DNA from: Aureibaculum algae
Lineage (GTDB): Bacteria > Bacteroidota > Bacteroidia > Flavobacteriales > Flavobacteriaceae
Direction of reading: 5' to 3'
Length of the DNA stretch: 64,000 nucleotides
NCBI RefSeq assembly: GCF_006065315.1
Contig: NZ_CP040749.1
Location: forward strand, 1,750,501-1,814,500
The translations under genes were made by a program, and so were the position numbers. How positions within the stretch are numbered: position 1 is the stretch's first letter; each line of letters begins with the position of its first letter. The notes beneath the pieces are model-generated. The model searched no databases. It was given only the letters and a program-made list of their open reading frames with translations, and was not told the DNA's origin. Shown piece after piece: positions 54,658 through 63,738 of this stretch.

Positions 54658-55545
54658 TTACTTCTTTATTTTTTTCCAGATAAATTTAAAACTATTTAAA
54701 ACAAATAATGCAACAAAGCCAATGACTAGCCCAAAAATAAACTCTTTCAGAATTGATGGTACAGATGATAATAAGTCCTCTGAAACATGATGAAAAAAGT
54801 CAATATAATGAACAAAAATACCACCTGCTACTAATAATAAAGCGATTGTTCCAATAATACCTAACGCTCTAATCACCATCGGTAACGCTTTTATTAAAAA
54901 TGTACCAATATAATAGGATATGTTTTTCTTGTCTTTACTAAGTTTAATAAACCTGACGCCTAAATCATCCATTCTAACGATTAGGGCTACAATGCCATAA
55001 ACACCAATTGTTGCAATAATAGCTACCACCGAAACTACCATTATTTGCGTGAGAAGGGGTTTGTCGAGTACAGTACCTAGTGCAATAATTACAATTTCAA
55101 TAGATAAAATAAAATCTGTAATAATGGCTGATCTTATTTTTGTCTTTTCAAGTGCTAATACTTCTTCTTTTGTGAGCTCTGTTTCTTCAACAATAACAGT
55201 TTCATGATGGTGAGGTACAATAAGTTCATATATTTTTTCGGCACCTTCATAGGCTAAATAAACACCACCTAAAATTAATATAAGTGTTACCGCCCAAGGT
55301 AAAAAAGCACTTAATAAAAATGCAATAGGTAAAATAATTAGTTTATTCAAAAAAGAACCTTTTGTAATAGCCCACAATACAGGAATTTCTCTTGAAGATA
55401 TAAAGCCTGATGCTTTTTCAGCATTAACGGCTAAATCATCACCTAATATTCCAGCTGTTTTTTTTGTTGCAATTTTGCCCATAACGGCAACGTCATCCAT
55501 CAATGCTGCAATATCATCAAGTAAGGCAAAAAATCCTGTAGCCAT
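54658..55545 (-). CDS. DUF808 (YedI-like) membrane protein
   Basis: 295-residue integral membrane protein of the DUF808 family: N-terminal GFFALLDDIAALMDDVAVMGK, then several membrane helices (LIILPIAFLLSAFLPWAVT, AIITDFILSIEIVIIALG, FIFGLVIGFVALFVLNSFKF). Function is unknown. It lies 35 bp downstream of a lipoprotein gene and may be in the purB transcription unit. Confidence 0.92.
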   Translation of the reverse strand: MATGFFALLDDIAALMDDVAVMGKIATKKTAGILGDDLAVNAEKASGFISSREIPVLWAITKGSFLNKLIILPIAFLLSAFLPWAVTLILILGGVYLAYEGAEKIYELIVPHHHETVIVEETELTKEEVLALEKTKIRSAIITDFILSIEIVIIALGTVLDKPLLTQIMVVSVVAIIATIGVYGIVALIVRMDDLGVRFIKLSKDKKNISYYIGTFLIKALPMVIRALGIIGTIALLLVAGGIFVHYIDFFHHVSEDLLSSVPSILKEFIFGLVIGFVALFVLNSFKFIWKKIKK

Positions 55546-55580
55546 AATTTTCTAAATTGTAATTTAATAATTGTTAATTA

Positions 55581-55970
55581 TTATTCGTTTTGTCCTTCCA
55601 AACTATTGTCTAGAACTTTAATTGCCGTTCCTTTTTGTTTAAAATTAGAACCTTTATAATGAGCAGTAAAAGAATAGGAATTGTCTTTAATTCCTGTTAT
55701 TTTTACAATAAATGGTGTACTATCTAATTGCGTTTTTGGCTTGAGTTTTGTCAACTCATACTCAAAGTTTGAATTCCATTTAATAGCAAAAGTATCCTTT
55801 ACATTGTCATAAGTTTCAATTTGAATATTTTCATTTCTAAAAGCAACAGATGTAGCATCTGAATCATCTAAATGGGTTTTAAATGTGCCAATTTTAAATT
55901 GATTTACATCTCCTTGTTTAGCACAAGAATAAATGAGGATAAAAGTTAATATAACAATTAAGTATCGCAT
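55581..55970 (-). CDS. Small lipoprotein of unknown function
   Basis: 129 residues with a lipobox (ILIYSCAKQ) and a beta-rich mature part. The start ATG overlaps the purB stop by one base, so it is translationally linked to purB. It is a conserved companion of purB in related genomes as far as I recall, but I cannot assign a role. Confidence 0.75.
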   Translation of the reverse strand: MRYLIVILTFILIYSCAKQGDVNQFKIGTFKTHLDDSDATSVAFRNENIQIETYDNVKDTFAIKWNSNFEYELTKLKPKTQLDSTPFIVKITGIKDNSYSFTAHYKGSNFKQKGTAIKVLDNSLEGQNE

Positions 55971-57313
55971 TAAATTCCAGTGTAATTAGACGGAGTAATT
56001 GCTTTTAGCTCTGTTTTTATGCTATCATTAACTTCTAAGCTATCAATAAAGTCAGCCATTGATTTTTGATTAATCACAGCATTAGTTCTCGTCAATCCTT
56101 TTAAGGCTTCATATGGATTTGGATAACTTTCTCTACGTAAAATGGTTTGAATGGCCTCCGCAACAACAGCCCAATTGTTTTCTAAATCTTCTTCAAATTT
56201 TTCTTTATTTAACAATAACTTGCTAAGTCCTTTTAAGGTAGAAGAAAAACCAATTAATGTATGAGCAAAAGGAACGCCCACATTTCTTAGTACTGTTGAG
56301 TCGGTTAAATCACGTTGCAATCTAGAAATTGGAAGTTTTGCAGACAAGTGCTCAAAAATAGCATTAGCCATTCCTAAATTACCTTCCGAATTTTCAAAAT
56401 CTATTGGATTTACCTTATGTGGCATTGCAGAAGAGCCCACTTCGCCAGCTTTTATTTTTTGTTTAAAATAATTCATAGAAATATAAGTCCATATATCCCT
56501 ATCTAAATCTATTACTATTGTGTTTATTCGCTTTAAGGCATCAAAAATACCAGCAATGTGATCGTAATGTTCAATTTGAGTGGTAGGAAAAGAATGATGT
56601 AGTCCTAAGATGTTTTCTACGAAATTAGTACCAAATTTTTTCCAATCTATAGTAGGATAAGCAACTTTATGAGCATTAAAATTACCTGTTGCTCCACCAA
56701 ATTTAGCGGCATACGGTATATTCTGCAATTGCTTTACTTGTTGTTCAATACGTTCTACAAAAACCATAAACTCTTTACCTAGTCTAGTTGGTGATGCTGG
56801 TTGGCCATGTGTACGTGCTAACATGGGGATTTCTGCCCAGTCATTAGATAAGGTTCTTAATTTTTCAATTAATGTTGCTAAATCAGGATAGTAAACGACA
56901 TCAAAAGCATCATGAATAGAAAGTGGAATTGCAGTATTGTTTATGTCTTGCGATGTAAGTCCGAAATGGATAAACTCTTTGAACTTCTTTAAATTTAAAA
57001 TGTCAAATTTTTCTTTTATAAAATATTCAACAGCCTTTACATCATGGTTAGTGACTTTTTCAATATCCTTGATACTTTGGGCATCTTTTGTTGAAAAATC
57101 TATATAAATAGCACGAAGTGCAGTATTTGTATTTTTATCGTAATCACTTAATTGTGGAAGTGGTATTTCAGTTAAGGCAATAAAATATTCAATTTCTACT
57201 TTAACACGATATTTTATTAAAGCTTCTTCCGAAAAAAAAGGAGCTAAATTTGATATTTTATTTCTGTATCTACCATCAATTGGTGAAACGGCACTTAATT
57301 CGTTAAGGATCAT
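55970..57313 (-). CDS. purB: Adenylosuccinate lyase PurB
   Basis: PurB cleaves SAICAR and adenylosuccinate in purine synthesis. The 447-residue protein carries the fumarase-superfamily signature GSSAMPHKVNP, the TSQDINNTAIPL segment and the catalytic region ARTHGQPASPT. Length fits the ~450-residue bacterial group. It is followed by the small lipoprotein and preceded by a helical-repeat protein gene, 65 bp upstream. Confidence 0.96.
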   Translation of the reverse strand: MILNELSAVSPIDGRYRNKISNLAPFFSEEALIKYRVKVEIEYFIALTEIPLPQLSDYDKNTNTALRAIYIDFSTKDAQSIKDIEKVTNHDVKAVEYFIKEKFDILNLKKFKEFIHFGLTSQDINNTAIPLSIHDAFDVVYYPDLATLIEKLRTLSNDWAEIPMLARTHGQPASPTRLGKEFMVFVERIEQQVKQLQNIPYAAKFGGATGNFNAHKVAYPTIDWKKFGTNFVENILGLHHSFPTTQIEHYDHIAGIFDALKRINTIVIDLDRDIWTYISMNYFKQKIKAGEVGSSAMPHKVNPIDFENSEGNLGMANAIFEHLSAKLPISRLQRDLTDSTVLRNVGVPFAHTLIGFSSTLKGLSKLLLNKEKFEEDLENNWAVVAEAIQTILRRESYPNPYEALKGLTRTNAVINQKSMADFIDSLEVNDSIKTELKAITPSNYTGI

Positions 57314-57378
57314 TTAGTCTAAATTAGACTGTAAAAATAAATGAAAACTAATGAACAGAAAAGTAATTAAGAGCTTTT

Positions 57379-57975
57379 CTAAGCAACGGTTGTTTTTTCA
57401 ATTAAATCCAATACTTTTTTAGCTTTTGACGCATAATTGGCACTTTCATTCGCAATGTTTTTATTAATTATCAATTTCATTTCATAATGAATCCATCCAA
57501 TTTTTTTACCAATGTAGAATAATGTGTCCATTGCATTGGTTTTGGTATTTGATTTATAATCTTTTAACATCCAATCAAAACATGTTTCAATTATTTCAGA
57601 TAATTGTTCATGTGTTAATATCAACTTAATTGGCGAATCGAATTTAGAAGTATATTCTTGTGCTATTAAACTACATATTTTAGATACTGATTTAATAGCA
57701 TTCTCATCACTTAACTTGGAGATGTTCTTTGTAAAATAGGATAAATTATAGGCTATCCAATCAAGACGTTGCTCAACAACAATCTCTAATGTGGCTATAG
57801 CTTTTAATGAAATATCATTATCATAATCAAATGATATCTCTACCAATGATTCAAATAAAGACTGATCTGTAAGAATAATTTTTGATAGTTTCTTAAGACT
57901 TTCTCTATTTGTATTTGGTATTATGTTTAGTTCTTTTATTAAAGAATATTTGTTCATATTTTTAACTGCGTTCAT
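57379..57975 (-). CDS. HEAT-repeat-like protein upstream of purB
   Basis: 198 residues, almost entirely helical, with repeated units such as LVEISFDYDNDISLKAIATL and KSVSKICSLIAQEYTSKF, an arrangement typical of HEAT/ARM solenoids. No catalytic motif is seen. An ATG at 57957 is an alternative start. Role unknown; proximity to purB suggests co-expression only. Confidence 0.75.
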   Translation of the reverse strand: MNAVKNMNKYSLIKELNIIPNTNRESLKKLSKIILTDQSLFESLVEISFDYDNDISLKAIATLEIVVEQRLDWIAYNLSYFTKNISKLSDENAIKSVSKICSLIAQEYTSKFDSPIKLILTHEQLSEIIETCFDWMLKDYKSNTKTNAMDTLFYIGKKIGWIHYEMKLIINKNIANESANYASKAKKVLDLIEKTTVA

Positions 57976-58189
57976 ATACTACATTAAGAATTAAAAACTG
58001 TTTTAATCTCCACATTTTGGATGTATTTTAACAGAAAAAAAAGGAAAATATTATAAATATTAACTTTTTTTTTGTATACCAGTTATTAATATTCTTCATT
58101 ATCTCTATAATTTATCATTGAATGTTGCGTTAAATTGTTATAAAAATCAAAGTTGGAACATTATTTGTTTAACTAATTAGAAAAGAACA

Positions 58190-58915
58190 ATGTTTATGAA
58201 AAAAATTAAACTACCCTATATATTTATGATAGTCGCTATTTTGGGCTCTCAGTTGTCGTTCTCACAAGATGATAGTAATCAATTAGATGAAAATGGTAAT
58301 AGACATGGAGTTTGGAAAAAATATTACAGTAATAGTAGAATTCGTTATAGAGGAACTTTTGAACATGGCAAGGAAGTAGGTACCTTTAAATATTACTCAG
58401 CTGCTCAGTCTGATTATCCCAATGTAATAAAGAAATTCGAAAATAATGACGGTATTGCTGATGTTAGCTTTTATAGTGATGAAGGATTATTGCTAAGTAG
58501 TGGTAAAATGGATGGTAAAAAAAGAGTAGGGAAGTGGCAATATTTTCATGAAGATGGTAAAACAATTATGTCAGAAGAAAATTATGTAGATGGTAAGTTA
58601 GAAGGAGACTATAAAACTTTTTATAATACAGGTAAACCTACAGAAGTTGGGTATTTTAAAGACGGTAAATTAGATAGTGTTTACAGAAAGTATTCTATAA
58701 AGGGGCATTTATATCAACACTTTAATTATAAGAATGGTTTGTTAAATGGAAAAGCGGTTTACTATAATAGAAAAACAGGTGAACTTACAACAAAAGGAGA
58801 ATTTAAAGATGATAAGAAAGTAGGAACTTGGGAAAATTATGCAGATGGAGAGTTAATTAGTACTGAGCAACCTAACAAAAAGAAAGAGCGTCCAAAAAAA
58901 CAAGAAAAAAATTAA
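58190..58915 (+). CDS. MORN-repeat (YwqK-like) exported protein
   Basis: 241 residues with a signal peptide (LPYIFMIVAILGSQLSFSQ) and about six MORN-type repeats, for example HGVWKKYYSNSRIRYRGTF, GKWQYFHEDGK, GDYKTFYNTGKPTEVGYF and VGTWENYADGEL. Family names mention a YwqK antitoxin, but the signal peptide and lack of a toxin gene argue against a toxin-antitoxin role here. The gene's original terminator has been interrupted by the insertion sequence downstream. Confidence 0.88.
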   Translation: MFMKKIKLPYIFMIVAILGSQLSFSQDDSNQLDENGNRHGVWKKYYSNSRIRYRGTFEHGKEVGTFKYYSAAQSDYPNVIKKFENNDGIADVSFYSDEGLLLSSGKMDGKKRVGKWQYFHEDGKTIMSEENYVDGKLEGDYKTFYNTGKPTEVGYFKDGKLDSVYRKYSIKGHLYQHFNYKNGLLNGKAVYYNRKTGELTTKGEFKDDKKVGTWENYADGELISTEQPNKKKERPKKQEKN

Positions 58916-58928
58916 ACGTTCAATATAG

Positions 58929-58943
58929 AAAAAGGCCTTAATA
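58929..58943 (+). repeat. Left fragment of the interrupted terminator with target duplication
   Basis: A-run and GGCCTTAATA ending at 58943. CCTTAATA (58936-58943) is repeated at 60297-60304 on the other side of the insertion sequence, an 8-bp target-site duplication. This is the 5' half of a former hairpin. Confidence 0.85.
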
Positions 58944-60296
58944 GGGACTGTGCAATATTTTGTGTTTTAGCGATTATTTAGTTGAAAAATGATTTTGAAA
59001 TTCATAGGCAAAAAATTTACCTTTAAATTTTTATCTTATGAACACAGAATTAGAAAAACAGTTGGAAGCCTTACTTGGTAAAATCACTAACAAAGAAGAC
59101 TTTGATCAAGTCAAAGAACAATTACTTAAACGCGGTATTGAATCACTTTTAAGAGCAGAAATGACGGCTCATTTAGGTTACCAAAAAGGTGATTCCATAA
59201 TTGCAAACAACCAGCGTAATGGTTTTTCACAGAAGACCATAAAAACGCAAAATGGAGAACAACGTATCCAAATCCCAAGAGATAGAGAGGCTAGTTTTGA
59301 TCCAGTTATAGTTCCAAAACATCAGTCGATCAGTCAAGAATTAGAAGACTGTATCCAATTGCTTTACGCTAAGGGTATGAGCAATTTGGATATAATCGAC
59401 TTTATCCACCGTACCTATGGTGTTAATTATTCAACATCACAGGTATCGATTATTACCAATCAATTATTAGAGGACATCAAGCTCTGGCAGAATAGGCCTT
59501 TAGAAGACGTTTATCCTATAATTTGGATAGATGCCATTCACTATAAAATAAGACAGGAAGGCAAGGTTATCTCTAAAGCTTGTATGATAGTTTTAGGTGT
59601 TAATACCGAAGGGCAACAGGATATTTTGAGCATGCATATTGTTGAAACCGAAAAAGCATCTGCTTGGATGTCTATTTTAGATGATCTGCGCTCTCGTGGA
59701 GTGAAAGATATTTTCTTTTTATGCTCGGATAACCTACCAGGACTTGACAAAGCGGTAGAAGCTATTTTCCCGGATAGCATAAGACAGATCTGTATTGTAC
59801 ATCAAATTAGAAACTCACTAAAATACGTGAGTTACAAAGACAGAAAAGCAATAATGACGGATATTAAAGGCATTTACCAAGCAGATAATGAACAGTTCGC
59901 TTTAGAAGCTCTCCAAATATTTAAACAAAATTGGGAACATAAATACGTATCTGCCGTACAGTCTTGGGAGAATAATTGGGATAACTTGACCGCTTTTTTA
60001 AATTATCCTAAAGAAATAAGAAAACTTATTTACACAACTAATATCATTGAAAGTTTTAATGCAAGTCTTAGAAAATATACGCGTAACAAAAAAGTGTTCC
60101 CTAATGATGATGCAGCCTTGAAATCCATCTATTTAGCGGCACAAAGCATCAGTGCAAAATGGAAGAAAACACGTTTTAAATGGGGACAAATCTACAATCA
60201 ATTGTATATTTGTTTTCCAAACAGGTTATAAATCAAAAAAGTTAACCTATGAATTTTGAAATTATTTTTCAAAAACACAAAATTTTGGATAAACTC
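58944..60296 (+). mobile_element. IS256-family insertion sequence, apparently intact (1353 bp)
   Basis: The element carries one full-length transposase gene. Terminal inverted repeats of 25 bp align without gaps at 19 positions: the left starts GGGACTGTGC (58944-58968) and the right, read on the minus strand, starts GAGTTTATCC (60272-60296). Eight-base duplications CCTTAATA flank it, as expected for this family. A second, subterminal pair of 27-bp repeats (58982-59008 and 60246-60272) matches at about 24 positions. Confidence 0.92.
59038..60231 (+). CDS. IS256-family transposase
   Basis: 397-residue DDE transposase. The catalytic residues fit the family: D165 (IIWIDAIHYK), D231 (LCSDNLPGLDKAV) and E338 (TNIIESFNASLRK). 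The N-terminal region (FDQVKEQLLKRGIESLLRAEM) binds the ends. The frame is complete, so the copy should be active if expressed. Read-through from the MORN gene, whose terminator it disrupts, could help transcription; a TACCTTTA box also lies just before the start. Confidence 0.96.
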   Translation: MNTELEKQLEALLGKITNKEDFDQVKEQLLKRGIESLLRAEMTAHLGYQKGDSIIANNQRNGFSQKTIKTQNGEQRIQIPRDREASFDPVIVPKHQSISQELEDCIQLLYAKGMSNLDIIDFIHRTYGVNYSTSQVSIITNQLLEDIKLWQNRPLEDVYPIIWIDAIHYKIRQEGKVISKACMIVLGVNTEGQQDILSMHIVETEKASAWMSILDDLRSRGVKDIFFLCSDNLPGLDKAVEAIFPDSIRQICIVHQIRNSLKYVSYKDRKAIMTDIKGIYQADNEQFALEALQIFKQNWEHKYVSAVQSWENNWDNLTAFLNYPKEIRKLIYTTNIIESFNASLRKYTRNKKVFPNDDAALKSIYLAAQSISAKWKKTRFKWGQIYNQLYICFPNRL

Positions 60297-60324
60297 CCTT
60301 AATACAATTGTATTAAGGCCTTTT
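60297..60324. terminator. Right half of the interrupted palindromic terminator
   Basis: Beginning with the duplicated CCTTAATA, the sequence forms a 22-base palindrome (9-bp stem, AATT loop) and ends GGCCTTTT. Joined to 58929-58935, it restores a perfect 34-base palindrome with A-run and T-run, the likely shared terminator of the convergent MORN and fasciclin genes. On the fasciclin side the downstream T-run has been replaced by insertion-sequence DNA. Confidence 0.8.
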
Positions 60325-60360
60325 AACTAACTAACTAACTAACTAACTAACCAACCAAAC
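60325..60360. repeat. AACT tetranucleotide tract
   Basis: Six AACT units (60325-60348), two AACC units and AAAC. On the minus strand, in the 3' end of the fasciclin mRNA, it reads GGTTAGTTAGTT repeatedly and leads directly into the terminator hairpin. The same GTTAGTTAGTTAAA words occur in the loops of the two small RNAs at 45.4 and 45.7 kb. Confidence 0.9.
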
Positions 60361-60366
60361 TATATT

Positions 60367-61347
60367 TTAATTTAATGGAGGTAATATCACTTTATCTATT
60401 ACGTGTATTACTCCATTTGCAGCTTGAACATCCACAGCTACTATATTGCTTACTCTATCATTAGCATCTGTTAATGTAGCACCTCCAGTAACATTTGCTG
60501 TTATATTTCCACCAAGTGTTCCAACTATCATATTATCTGTTAAAGCAGAAGATAAAACATTAGCACCTGCTACCACATGATGTTGTAAAGTGGCTGTCAA
60601 TGTTTCTTCATCTATATCTTCAAGTCCAGAAGCTCCTAATTCATCTAATAAACTACCGAAAGCATCATTGGTTGGTGCAAAAACTGTAAAAGGTGCAGGG
60701 TCTGTTCCATTTGCCGTGGACAATGTAGCTACAAAATCAGGTTGATCTGCTCTTGTTAAAGCAGCTACCAACGTTGAAAAATTAGGATCTGCAGTGGCAA
60801 AAGTTACAATTGTAGGTAACCCGATTACCTTGTCAACCAAATGCACCACACCATTTTCTAAAATGTTATCTGCTGCAGTTACCTTCGATATACCATTTAA
60901 GGTAACTCCGCCTTCAGTATTTACATGCATGTTTAGATTTCCTGAACCAGGAGATAACGTAGATAAGGTCTCAATATATCCAGTTGATAAACCTGTTGAT
61001 TTAACAGCTCCGCTAACAACATGATTTAAAAGAATTTGAGTTAAGACATCGGATGGTACGGCATCTATATTTGCAAAACCGTTAGAAGAAAGAAAGGCTG
61101 TAAATGCAACGTCGTTAGGAGCAAAAACAGTAAAAGGTCCCGGTCCGTCAAGTACTGTTGCCAATCCTCCATCTGCTTTGGTCAATGCTTCAAGTAAAAG
61201 TCCGTAATTGGCTTCATTTGCTTGAACAAAATCAGTTATGGTTTTAATTTCTGGTTGTTTAGGATCATCATCGTCATCACAAGATACAAATGAGAATACA
61301 AGGAATATGGCTAGAAATGCTGGTAATAATTTTGATAGTTTTTTCAT
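60367..61347 (-). CDS. Fasciclin (FAS1) domain lipoprotein
   Basis: 326 residues from the ATG at 61347, with a lipobox (LVFSFVSCDDDDDP) and two FAS1 domains (about 25-170 and 175-320). Each has the paired conserved motifs: GPFTVFAPNDVAFTAF and LLNHVVSGAVK in the first; APFTVFAPTNDAFGSL and LQHHVVAGANVL in the second, with VIHVIDKVILPP at the end. FAS1 lipoproteins mediate adhesion or carry ligands at the surface. An earlier start at 61392 would place extra residues before the signal. A TATATTTG box is upstream. Confidence 0.93.
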   Translation of the reverse strand: MKKLSKLLPAFLAIFLVFSFVSCDDDDDPKQPEIKTITDFVQANEANYGLLLEALTKADGGLATVLDGPGPFTVFAPNDVAFTAFLSSNGFANIDAVPSDVLTQILLNHVVSGAVKSTGLSTGYIETLSTLSPGSGNLNMHVNTEGGVTLNGISKVTAADNILENGVVHLVDKVIGLPTIVTFATADPNFSTLVAALTRADQPDFVATLSTANGTDPAPFTVFAPTNDAFGSLLDELGASGLEDIDEETLTATLQHHVVAGANVLSSALTDNMIVGTLGGNITANVTGGATLTDANDRVSNIVAVDVQAANGVIHVIDKVILPPLN

Positions 61348-61370
61348 CGTTTTTATGTTTAAAGTTTCGA

Positions 61371-61378
61371 CAAATATA
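61371..61378 (-). promoter_or_regulatory. -7 box of the fasciclin gene
   Basis: The minus strand reads TATATTTG, 23 bases before the ATG at 61347. Confidence 0.5.
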
Positions 61379-61521
61379 TAAATAAATTTCAATATTGTTT
61401 AATCATTTTGAAAAAAAGTTAAACAAAACGTGAGTTTTAACATTTTTTTAGTAAAAATTGAATTTGTATTTCTGCAATACATCTTAATGAATGAGGTGTT
61501 TTTTATATCCTTCGCTATGCT

Positions 61522-61529
61522 TATCTTTG
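61522..61529 (+). promoter_or_regulatory. -7 box of mnmA
   Basis: TATCTTTG matches TAnnTTTG and lies 19 bases before the ATG at 61549. Confidence 0.5.
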
Positions 61530-61548
61530 CATTTAAATTGATTTAAAA

Positions 61549-62736
61549 ATGAAAAGAGTCGTAGTAGGACTTTCAGGAGGTGTAGATTCTAGTGTTGCCG
61601 CTTATTTATTGAAAGAACAGGGGTATGAAGTTATTGGCTTATTTATGAAAAATTGGCATGATGATTCGGTTACCATATCTAATGAATGTCCATGGTTAGA
61701 AGATAGTAATGATGCTATGCTAGTTGCTGAAAAATTAGGAATACCTTTTCAGGTTGTAGATTTGAGTGAAGAATACAAGGAACGTATAGTTGATTATATG
61801 TTTCGTGAATATGAAATAGGAAGAACGCCAAACCCTGATGTACTATGTAATAGAGAAATAAAATTTGATGTTTTTTTAAAAATAGCATTAGAATTGGGTG
61901 CTGATTTTGTAGCAACGGGTCATTATTGTCGTAAAGGGATTATTAAGACTAATGATCAAGAAACATATCAATTGTTGGCCGGTAAGGATGTTAATAAAGA
62001 TCAATCTTATTTTCTATGTCAATTATCTCAAGAACAATTGGCTACAACACTTTTTCCTATTGGAGAACTAACGAAACCTGAAGTTAGACAAATTGCTACT
62101 GATTTAGATTTAATTACAGCAGAAAAGAAAGATTCACAAGGGTTATGTTTTATTGGTAAAGTACGTTTACCAGAATTTTTACAGCAAAAATTACAACCTA
62201 AAGAAGGTGTTATTGTGCAAATACCAAATGATGCCCAAGTTTTTAATAGATCTAAAACTGAGTTTGAATCTAAAGAAGAGGAATTGGCCTATAAAGCTAC
62301 AAAATATGAATATCATTTAAATGATGGAAAAGTAGTTGGTAAACATCAAGGGGCTCATTATTTTACTAAAGGTCAACGAAAAGGCTTAGCTGTTGGTGGA
62401 ACGGTAGAACCACTATTTGTTATAGAAACTGATGTAGATGAAAATATTATTTATACTGGTGAAGGGAAAAACCATAAAGGACTCTATAGAAATGTTCTTT
62501 TTGTAAATAATAATGAAATTCATTGGGTTCGTGAGGATTTAGCATTAAAGGATGGTGAACAATTACAAGTAAAGGCTAGAATAAGATATAGGCAAGCGTT
62601 GGAAAATGCAACGATATATAAGATAAGTGGTGGACTATATGTGGAATTCGAAAATCAACAATCAGCTATCACAGAAGGTCAATTTGTGGCCTGGTATCAA
62701 GATGATGAGTTGTTAGGGTCTGGAGTAATTTCTTAA
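61549..62736 (+). CDS. mnmA: tRNA 2-thiouridylase MnmA
   Basis: MnmA inserts sulfur at U34 of Lys, Glu and Gln tRNAs, with ATP. The 395-residue protein has the PP-loop SGGVDS at 9-14, the catalytic cysteine C100 in [12 protein letters not shown] and the persulfide cysteine C200 in SQGLCFIGK. The C-terminal RNA-binding part follows the family. It precedes the nitronate monooxygenase-like gene by 9 bp, so they are co-transcribed. Confidence 0.97.
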   Translation: MKRVVVGLSGGVDSSVAAYLLKEQGYEVIGLFMKNWHDDSVTISNECPWLEDSNDAMLVAEKLGIPFQVVDLSEEYKERIVDYMFREYEIGRTPNPDVLCNREIKFDVFLKIALELGADFVATGHYCRKGIIKTNDQETYQLLAGKDVNKDQSYFLCQLSQEQLATTLFPIGELTKPEVRQIATDLDLITAEKKDSQGLCFIGKVRLPEFLQQKLQPKEGVIVQIPNDAQVFNRSKTEFESKEEELAYKATKYEYHLNDGKVVGKHQGAHYFTKGQRKGLAVGGTVEPLFVIETDVDENIIYTGEGKNHKGLYRNVLFVNNNEIHWVREDLALKDGEQLQVKARIRYRQALENATIYKISGGLYVEFENQQSAITEGQFVAWYQDDELLGSGVIS

Positions 62737-62745
62737 ATTAAAGCA

Positions 62746-63693
62746 ATGTTAGAAAATAATAAAATCACAAAATTATTTGATATAAAGTATCCGCTAATTC
62801 AAGCGGGAATGGTATGGGCTAGTGGTTGGCGATTAGTTTCTGCGGTGAGTAATGCTGGCGGACTCGGATTGATAGGAGCAGGATCTATGTATCCAGATGT
62901 ATTAAAGGAGCACATTCAGAAGTGTAAAAAAGCTACAGATAAGCCCTTTGGTATAAATGTGCCCATGTTATATCCAAACATAAAAGAACTACTTCAAATT
63001 ATAATTGACGAAGAAGTCAAAATAGTTTTTACATCTGCGGGTAATCCAAAGACGTATACTTCTTTTCTAAAAGAAAATGGTATTACTGTAGTGCATGTTG
63101 TCAGTTCTTTGAAATTTGCTTTAAAGGCTCAAGAAGCTGGAGTTGATGCAATTGTAGCTGAAGGTTTTGAAGCAGGAGGCCATAATGGTCGTGATGAGAC
63201 TACTACATTTACGCTAATCCCCATGGTAAAAGAAAAAATAAAGATTCCACTTATTGCTGCTGGAGGAATAGCAACTGGAAGAGGAATGTTAGCCGCTATG
63301 GTGTTGGGGGCAGATGCTGTTCAAATTGGGAGTAGGTTTGTTGCTAGTGAAGAAGCATCTTCGCATATTAATTTTAAACAAAAAGTTGTAGAGGCCAAGG
63401 AAGGAGATACGCAATTGACGTTAAAAGAACTAGCTCCCGTTCGTTTGTTAAAGAATAAGTTTTTTAATGATGTTCAAGATTTGTATAAAAAGAACCCTAC
63501 AATCGATGAACTAAAAGATTTACTAGGTAGGGCAAGAGCCAAAAAAGGTATGTTTGAAGGTGATTTAGAAGAGGGTGAATTAGAAATAGGGCAAATAGCA
63601 GGATTAATCCATACCATAAAACCAGCTTCTGAAATTGTAAGTGAAATTATGTCAGACTTTGATAGTGCAAGAAAAGAAATGGCATTCTATTAA
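62746..63693 (+). CDS. Nitronate monooxygenase-like FMN protein
   Basis: 315-residue TIM-barrel flavoprotein of the 2-nitropropane dioxygenase/FabK superfamily: YPLIQAGMVWASGWRLVSAVS, VVAEGFEAGGHNGRD-like region near 140 (IVAEGFEAGGHNGRDETT), AAGGIATGRGMLAAMVLGAD and QIGSRFVAS. The catalytic histidine is in GGHNGRD. Members oxidise nitronates or reduce enoyl-ACP (FabK); this one cannot be assigned with certainty. It follows mnmA by 9 bp, an unusual pairing. Confidence 0.88.
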   Translation: MLENNKITKLFDIKYPLIQAGMVWASGWRLVSAVSNAGGLGLIGAGSMYPDVLKEHIQKCKKATDKPFGINVPMLYPNIKELLQIIIDEEVKIVFTSAGNPKTYTSFLKENGITVVHVVSSLKFALKAQEAGVDAIVAEGFEAGGHNGRDETTTFTLIPMVKEKIKIPLIAAGGIATGRGMLAAMVLGADAVQIGSRFVASEEASSHINFKQKVVEAKEGDTQLTLKELAPVRLLKNKFFNDVQDLYKKNPTIDELKDLLGRARAKKGMFEGDLEEGELEIGQIAGLIHTIKPASEIVSEIMSDFDSARKEMAFY

Positions 63694-63738
63694 AGGAATA
63701 ACCTATATAACAGAGAGCAATATCAAATCTATTAAAGA

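Noticed and set aside
58190..58915. Toxin-antitoxin system suggested by the YwqK name
   Set aside because: The protein has a signal peptide and MORN repeats and no partner toxin gene is adjacent.
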